The position numbers and the translations under genes are program-made. The notes beneath the pieces are model-generated. The model ran no database searches, was not told where the DNA came from, and saw only the letters and a program-made list of their open reading frames with translations. From Mixophyes australis (Eukaryota; Chordata; Amphibia; Anura; Limnodynastidae), in contig JAVHZZ010000004.1 in assembly GCA_036250195.1 (NCBI GenBank), positions 319,696,128-319,760,127 on the forward strand: a stretch of 64,000 nt of DNA. The letters are read 5' to 3'. Positions 57,919 to 64,000 of this stretch are shown piece after piece (position 1 is the stretch's first letter; each line of letters opens with the position of its first letter).

Positions 57919-57979
57919 CTGCATTGTTGACTGATCCTTATTCCTACTGTTTCCTTATTTTTGTACTATTGAAAATTTT

Positions 57980-59520
57980 CTATGGAAATATCTTTTTTTT
58001 TTATTGAATTTTTTTACCGTATTCAAAAACCTTAACAACAATAAACTAAAACTAAACCCACGCAGGGGTAGCAACTCATAAAATCAAATGTACAATATCT
58101 AAGCATTTTGTAAATTAGAAAACATTAGTAGTTAAGTATGCAATGCAAGAATAGAGAAAAGATCTTAATAAAATGTATGTGAAGTGTCTTTAGTCACCAA
58201 GAATAGTCCTTATTTTTTCAAAATAGGTATTTAGACCAATAATGTCTGAATATTGAAATAGTAGTGGCTAGACGTCTGCCCAGGGTACACTTCCTAAGAT
58301 CTACCTCTCTCAGTCCCTCCATAACATAAGGATAAATTTTCCACCGGTACCAAATTTTCTCATATTTATTAGTCAAATTACAACTAACATACATAAACCA
58401 TTCATGTCCTACTGTACTATTTGAACGATCAATCCAATCTTTTAGAATAAGGCTCTCTGGAAACATCCACCTCCTAGCAATGATCACTTTAGCTAACATA
58501 AACAGGGTAGTGACAAGTAACCTAATAATTCTATGTGTATTCTTATCCAGACCTAGACCAAATAAACATAATCTCGGATTAATGGAGGATATTCCCACAT
58601 CCAACTGTATTATACATTTTCCAACCTCCTGCCAGAAAGAGGACACTACCTGGAAGGCTCCATATCACATGCCAAAAGTCCTCTCCTGCACTCATACATC
58701 TGGGGCAAAGAACTAGCTGTCTCCCACCAAACTTGGAAAGTAGGAGGGGAGTGAGATATGCCCTATGCAGGAACAAAAGTTGAATTTGGTGAAATCTGGC
58801 AGAGGCAGTGAATTGATATGAACTTTCCAGCATATTACTCCAAGCCTTATCCCTAATCTTTCCTAGGTCAGCTTTCCATGTGTGTTGTAATTTCTGAAGT
58901 CCATTTATGCCCTCTTTTTCCAAGACAATAGAGTATATAGATGAGACTTGGTGCCTTGTGCCTAATCTCGCTAATTGTACTCGTAGGGGGTCAGCAAGGA
59001 GATTTGGGTTAGCCCCCGAAACTGGTAGACCAAGGCTTGTCTTAGTTGCAAGTATATAAAGAAATGTTTTCCAGGTAATCTGTACAATTTCTGAAGTTGT
59101 TCAAAGGAGTGTAAATGCCCATCTACATAACTCTGCCCAAGGTGAAGGATGTCATATGAGTGCCAGTCCTCATCTCCCCCACTTTTATCAGTTCTCCAAA
59201 ATCTAAATTGTTCTACAATGGGGTGTTAGAGTTGTAACCAGATTTATTTGTAATTCTAAGTGAATCCCGCCAAATCCTTAAGGCTTGTGTTACCAGGGGA
59301 GGGTCATTTATAGAACTTCTATCAGCCAGTAAAAATTGAGCTCAGGAGTGCTTAGAGTCCATTTCAGACATTAAGAGATCATGAAGGTCTGAGACTCCAC
59401 AAGACCATAGCCACATGTTAATATGTACTAATTGAGAGGCGAAATAATAAAATTGGAGATTCGGTAGAGAAAGTACCCCTAACCTCTGGAATCAATACAA
59501 GGTAGGTAATTTGACACAAG
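57980..59520 (-). pseudogene. L1/Tx1-type LINE, ORF2 C-terminal fragment
   Basis: Two minus frames (58579-58923, then 58218-58646, frameshifted) read as the end of an L1/Tx1 ORF2. The first has KAWSNMLESSYQFTASARFH, HRAYLTPLLLSKF and CPRCMSAGEDFWHVIWSLPG. The second has SFWQEVGKCIIQL and NPRLCLFGLG. Poly-T/A-rich sequence at about 57990-58020 fits a 3' tail. The 5' truncation is near 59520. Longer sister of the fragment at 34210-34975. Confidence 0.7.
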
Positions 59521-60750
59521 ATCATTTATATGGAAATATCTAGTTAATTTTGTCAATGCATGGGTCACCGGACTAGCTCTGGATTGAGAACTCCTGTAAT
59601 GGGCACTACAATTTATCAGTTTTTGAAATCATTAAATAATGTACTATAAAATGATTTATTAATATCAAGCATACTCCCTCCACCATATGTACATTAATAG
59701 TGTAAGTCACCGTTTCTTTTAAAAGGATAACTGTGGTGGAACCACTTATAAATAACTTATTGTATAAATATATTTAAATTATTAGCACAGTGTGCTAAGT
59801 TATATCATTGCAAATGTACTGGTTTTTATTATATTGTGTTGCACTTTTGTATAGGAAATGTATGTATTTCTGAGACAGTGCCAGGGGAGGAAATACACTT
59901 TTTGTTTTGTAACTTCTGAAGGCAGACTAATCATCCTAATTAAGTGTTTTTATATGAAGTGACCAACATAGAGTAGGTCCTTACCTTTCAGTCCTGTGTA
60001 GGTGTTCTTCCTGTATCTTGGAACCTGTCTGAACAATGCAGACTCAGGATGCAAGTAATACTTAACACCCAGTTTTAGGAAATAAAGAGATTGATGTAAA
60101 TTTTGTTAAAGGTTAAATTGTGTTAGCGACACTGTTAAAGGATATATTACATCCTAATGGTAATTACCAAATGGGATTTATCAGTCTTTGCGGAGCCATT
60201 TAGGATCAAGGGGCGGTGTTACACCCTGCTAACATGTGGGTCAGACTGTGTATAAAAATGGCCTTGTTTGAACATGTCTCTGGTCAATGTGATAGGCCAA
60301 GGGGAACCATCTACAGCAACCCTGATCTAAAGGAAGAGGTCAGGGGTACCAATCCAGTTGCCCAGGGAGGGGGTACAACAGCAGTGAAAGTTACCCAGAA
60401 GGACTAAGTTGTAGGCACCAGCGTAGGAGCCTAGTAGTGGCAGCAGGCTGGGATAAAGAAAGGGGATGGTGGCAAGGCAAACCCAGCCGGTCCCCAACAC
60501 AACAGACATGGTGGTATAGGAGGTCACAGTAACCTTACCCAAATCTGAATACTTAATTTGCTGAATATCCTAAATAAAACCCAGTATTAACAGATAGCTT
60601 AATTGGTGTCTAGCATTGTGGCTGTATCTGATTAAGTGCGTATGCCTGTTGCTTCTTAGCTCAGTCCTGCATGCTTCTTCTGGTTGTATATTGTCAATGA
60701 ACAACACACTGCCTGCCTGAAAAAAATACAGCATTGGTAGGATAAAGGTG
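59521..60750. other. Spacer, possible old LTR
   Basis: TGTGGTGGAACCACTT at 59732, TATAAAAATGG at about 60250 and AATAAAACCC at about 60574 are spaced like LTR signals, but no TSD or partner LTR was found. Confidence 0.35.
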
Positions 60751-61440
60751 AGTGTACAAAATATAACAAGACTCTCCTCGATGCTGCCGACTGTGACAAG
60801 TTAGCATGGAGAGAAGTCTACTTGATGGTATTGATGCTGCTAAGCTAGGAGGCACAGAGTCTAATGCGCCTCTGGTCTTCGCCAGTGAGCCCCGCAAGGG
60901 GGTTTGGCGTTTGCTTCAAGAGAGGCACTGGTCGTGGCCCTCTAATTGAGCAACCAGTGAAGCAGTGGGTGAGAAGATGAAGTCGTGCAATCCAAAGTCA
61001 GGCTGAATGGGATGCGAGGTACCAAGGGATGAAGCAGAAGCATAGTCAGGAAGCCAAAGGTCAAACCAGGAGATACTAAGCAGCCCAAAGGAGAATTCAA
61101 CTGCAGGGTCAGGTAAAGCCGGGTAAGCCAGGTTGTCAGTAAGAAATATAAACAGGAGTGCTGGAGCATAAGGGAACCTTGATATTCTGGCACCCTAGTG
61201 GTGTCCGATCCTCCCTTAAATAGAGAGAACAGGAACCTGATTGGCGGGCAGTGGATTCAGTGGTCAGGAAGCAGCTGCTCACTGACAGGAGAGTCCAATA
61301 GTGTTCCAATGCCTACCAATGGAGATGTGGCCGTGGTGCTCTTGCGCCCGCAGAACACCAGGCCAGAACGCGGCTGCACAGAAGGAGAATACGACCATCC
61401 CTGAAGTGCGGCGATGGCACCTGACCAGTAGTATTTTTTC
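60751..61440 (-). mobile_element. Gypsy-type LTR remnant
   Basis: On the minus strand: CACTGGCGAAGACCAGAGGC, CTGGTTTGACCTTTGGCTTC and a CTATTTAAGGGAGGATCGG block that resembles a promoter. Similar phrases occur in the 50815 and 57640 fragments. No ends defined. Confidence 0.4.
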
Positions 61441-62334
61441 ATACAGGTAGAGTGTAGTCCACCATCAACACCAGGCGAGCAAGATGAGCATCAACAGGCA
61501 CAGGCAAGATGTTGAGGACTGGCTGGATTCCCTGGACAAGGGAATCGTTTGAGACTGGGTTTTGCTTAGGAAAGTCCACCCAAAACTGTAAATTATCCTT
61601 TAATCTTGTTTTTATTTTAGTATGATGGTCAAATATATGCAATAACATTATTTGTATTATATGATATAATGGATTTGTCTTTGTGTTGTGTATTATTAAG
61701 GAATAGAGTATATATACAGTATACAGAGTCTTTGGTCCTGAGGAAGGTTTTATCCCTACAACATATAGCTGTTTCTTTAACCGAGCTAGCTTCAGGTTTT
61801 TATTGAATGCTATTATCCCAAATAATAATGTTTATAAAAGTATAGCATAATATCCCTGCACATTTAAGGTTATTTTAAATGTTTTTAGTACTTTAGATTC
61901 AACAATTAGAGAGAGAAAGCAAATCAATTCTAAAGATGAATTAGTATTAGGAAGTTCAAACATACAAGAATTGTATATAAGTAAATATTGCTACTTAACA
62001 TCCTCCAGTTTCTATTCCCAGGTATGACCCTGTTCAGTGTGCATAGCTGAGACCTGATGAAAAGCTGCAAAGGAAGTTGACTGTTCTACCTGTAATACCC
62101 TCTTGAGTAGTAGTACAGCAGCAATCAGTAATACAGTATTGTATGTAGTATACACTTATATACACTTGTACACCTGTACATTGATTTTTAAAGGTGGGTT
62201 TGTATGCAATGTATTACAATGACATATATTATTGCTCTGCATACCAGTGAAGTTTCAATTAGCATAAGACTGAGAGAAACAAAGAATGGCAGCGTGATAT
62301 GACAGTGCTATCATTAAGGGTCTGGTTGAAGGGG
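61441..62334. other. AT-rich spacer
   Basis: Contains loose CCTGAGGAAGG (61738) and CCTGATGA (62053) phrases but no complete ribozyme fold. No gene. Confidence 0.45.
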
Positions 62335-62338
62335 GGTG

Positions 62339-62358
62339 TATCTATCTATCTATCTATC

Positions 62359-62434
<76 letters not shown>

Positions 62435-62436
62435 TT
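62339..62436. repeat. (CTAT)n/(TA)n microsatellite
   Basis: Five CTAT units followed by about 40 TA dinucleotides with CATA interruptions. Confidence 0.95.
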
Positions 62437-64000
62437 ATCATAACATCAATAAAATTGGTGGAAGGCCTATTGGTGGTATCCAATGCAAACCACAAACATG
62501 GGCAGAGAGTGGGCATAGGTTAGATGCCCATTACCAACTTGTCATGGATGTGCAGTGTAGTAGTTTGAGGGAGGGCAAGCCTAGTGCAATAGCATGACAT
62601 TTACACTTTCCAAAATGAGAGCATTATTACATGAGTGTGATTATCATGGGACATGACTGTCATCTGGTCAATGTAAATAAAGCAAGCAAAGCCAGTATTC
62701 AATCAAAATAAATTTATACATGCACTGTAAGCAAAGATCCAAAATCCCATACTTGCTAAATGTATACAAAGGAAACTTCCTTGGGTGCTAAAAATTTTGA
62801 GCAGCTGTCTTCAGAGGTTGTGGAGCCTCAAATCAGAAAGAAATAATAAGGAAGGATTATGCTGGAAACTTTATAAAGAGAAATTAAAATAATATCCCAG
62901 AAATATACTAAGATAAAGAAATTTCTCAAAAACCTTATATATTTAAAGTGGTGCTATTAATTATATAATGATACCAATTAAATAAACAAATAAAAGTATC
63001 CACAGGAACTTATTCAGAAAATATATGCATATAATGATAAAAGTTAGCTGTAAGAAAAGGGAATTAAATGGAATATTTGTCAGCAGAAAAGAGTACGAAT
63101 AAAAATAGGTCACCTTTTTGACGAAATTTCTGATGAAATGCGTTGAAGGTTTGGCTTACAACAAGTTTTTGTCACATCATATGTATATTGTTGTATTCTG
63201 TGAACATGTTTGGTGGATGAACAGAGATTTCCAGGAATATACAGACCTTGGCTGATGCATATCTGCATACATACGTTTTAATAAATTGTTTTAATATTAC
63301 ACTATGGAAGCGCCCCCTTATTTTTGATTTTTAGAAAGAATAGCTCACTGTATGATCGTAATATCAGTCACTCATAGAATCCGGATTCATAAGGAGTTAG
63401 TCAGTATAAGGTGAGTTAAGGCTCTTAATCCTTACAATTACCAATATTTCAACCTCAAGCTGTAGGGAAAATTGGTTGTCAAAAGCGAAAGTCTACTGCT
63501 GGAAATAATACATTTGTTATAATCCTCTGCAGTTAAAATGATGTTGTACAAGATTCTGCTAAACTCCTGTGAATGTAGATTAAAAGATGTTTCTTAAGGA
63601 GACTGTTATAAATGCTTTGACGCGTTTCAGTGGAATGTGTATTTTCATCAGAAGGATATTTCTAGATTAAACAGTCTCAGTTTTTAAGTATTTGATGACC
63701 ATTCACAGATAATCACTAATTATGTCACCTGTGCGGACAAAACAGCAATATACAGCATCTTATACATAAAAAAAGATTAAAAAGTTATGCAACAATAGAA
63801 ATATAATAAAGTTACAATAAATAAATAAATAAATTTAGATTTTTAGAATTTGAAAATGTATTGAGGGATCTGACTTGTATAAAACATCTGAAGTGCATCA
63901 CAAACAAACAGATAATTAGATCAGAAAAATGCAGCTGAAAATAAGCTGCTAATTACCAATCAATGTCTAGGTTTATATAGGAAATGATTGTTACCCACTA
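62437..64000. other. AT-rich end of window with degenerate hammerhead-like motifs
   Basis: CTGATGAAATGCGTTGAAGG at 63131 (plus) and, reversed, GACGCGTTTCAGTGG with CATCAGAAGG at 63618-63657 resemble the core at 36409-36453. Between them, GGAAGCGCCCCCTTATTTTTG at about 63307 fits a retroelement end. An (AAAT)n run lies at about 63815. No coding region. Confidence 0.4.

Noticed and set aside
61738..62075. CTGAGGA and CTGATGA phrases as further hammerheads
   Set aside because: No GAAA core or pairable stem II follows at a workable distance.
1..64000. CRISPR array, prokaryotic operon or phage content
   Set aside because: The repeats are eukaryotic satellites and transposons; there is no operon-like gene packing and no spacer-repeat pattern.

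Overview
This window looks like a gene-poor, transposon-dense stretch of a vertebrate nuclear genome, most likely an amphibian and probably a frog. That is an inference. It rests on the mix of a chromodomain Gypsy element, CR1, L2 and L1/Tx1 LINEs, tRNA-headed V-SINE-like copies with TGATGA tails, and many hAT, Harbinger and mariner-like non-autonomous DNA transposons, plus long AT-rich spacers with microsatellites. I found no host protein-coding gene, tRNA or rRNA gene and no CRISPR array. Almost all long open frames are repeat-driven or belong to transposons.

Layout. 1-870: a 33-bp minisatellite. 1594-1983: hAT-like element with an exact 8-bp target-site duplication (TSD). 3495-4694: Harbinger-type MITE carrying a nested hAT MITE and a LINE/SINE tail fragment. 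5556-10219: three adjacent copies of one inverted-repeat family, two of them split by solo LTRs (5891-6753 and 7027-8710), each with a 5-bp TSD. 10901-12060: remains of an older chromodomain Gypsy element, minus strand. 12270-14640: decayed L2 LINE, plus strand. 15912-21893: near-complete Gypsy chromovirus, minus strand, two LTRs, 5-bp TSD, intact gag and broken pol. 22085-27320: foldback repeats, a 1-kb minisatellite and a hAT element. 27823-30143: decayed LTR element containing a nonapeptide-type minisatellite and a long GC hairpin. 31250-31600: nested mariner-like hairpin MITEs. 31822-32152: V-SINE. 34210-41087: a nest built on an L1/Tx1 fragment and a CR1 LINE. The CR1 is split by a hAT element, which holds a second hAT element, which holds a Penelope-like element with a hammerhead-type ribozyme motif. 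The CR1 is also split by another hAT element and an LTR-like insert. 42240-43556: hAT remnants with a 132-aa frame and 100-bp repeats. 44-55 kb: mostly featureless AT-rich DNA. 55-62 kb: two V-SINEs, LTR remnants and an L1/Tx1 fragment. 62-64 kb: a TA microsatellite and degenerate hammerhead-like motifs.

The elements do not act together as one system; they form a stratigraphy of insertions. The most interesting signals are the minus-strand hammerhead core at 36409-36453 inside an element with a perfect 78-bp inverted repeat, the four-level insertion nest around it, a palindrome carrying two TCTCGCGAGA sites, a GC-rich palindromic module shared by three hAT-like elements, and a Gypsy element whose LTRs look young although its pol gene is broken in several places.
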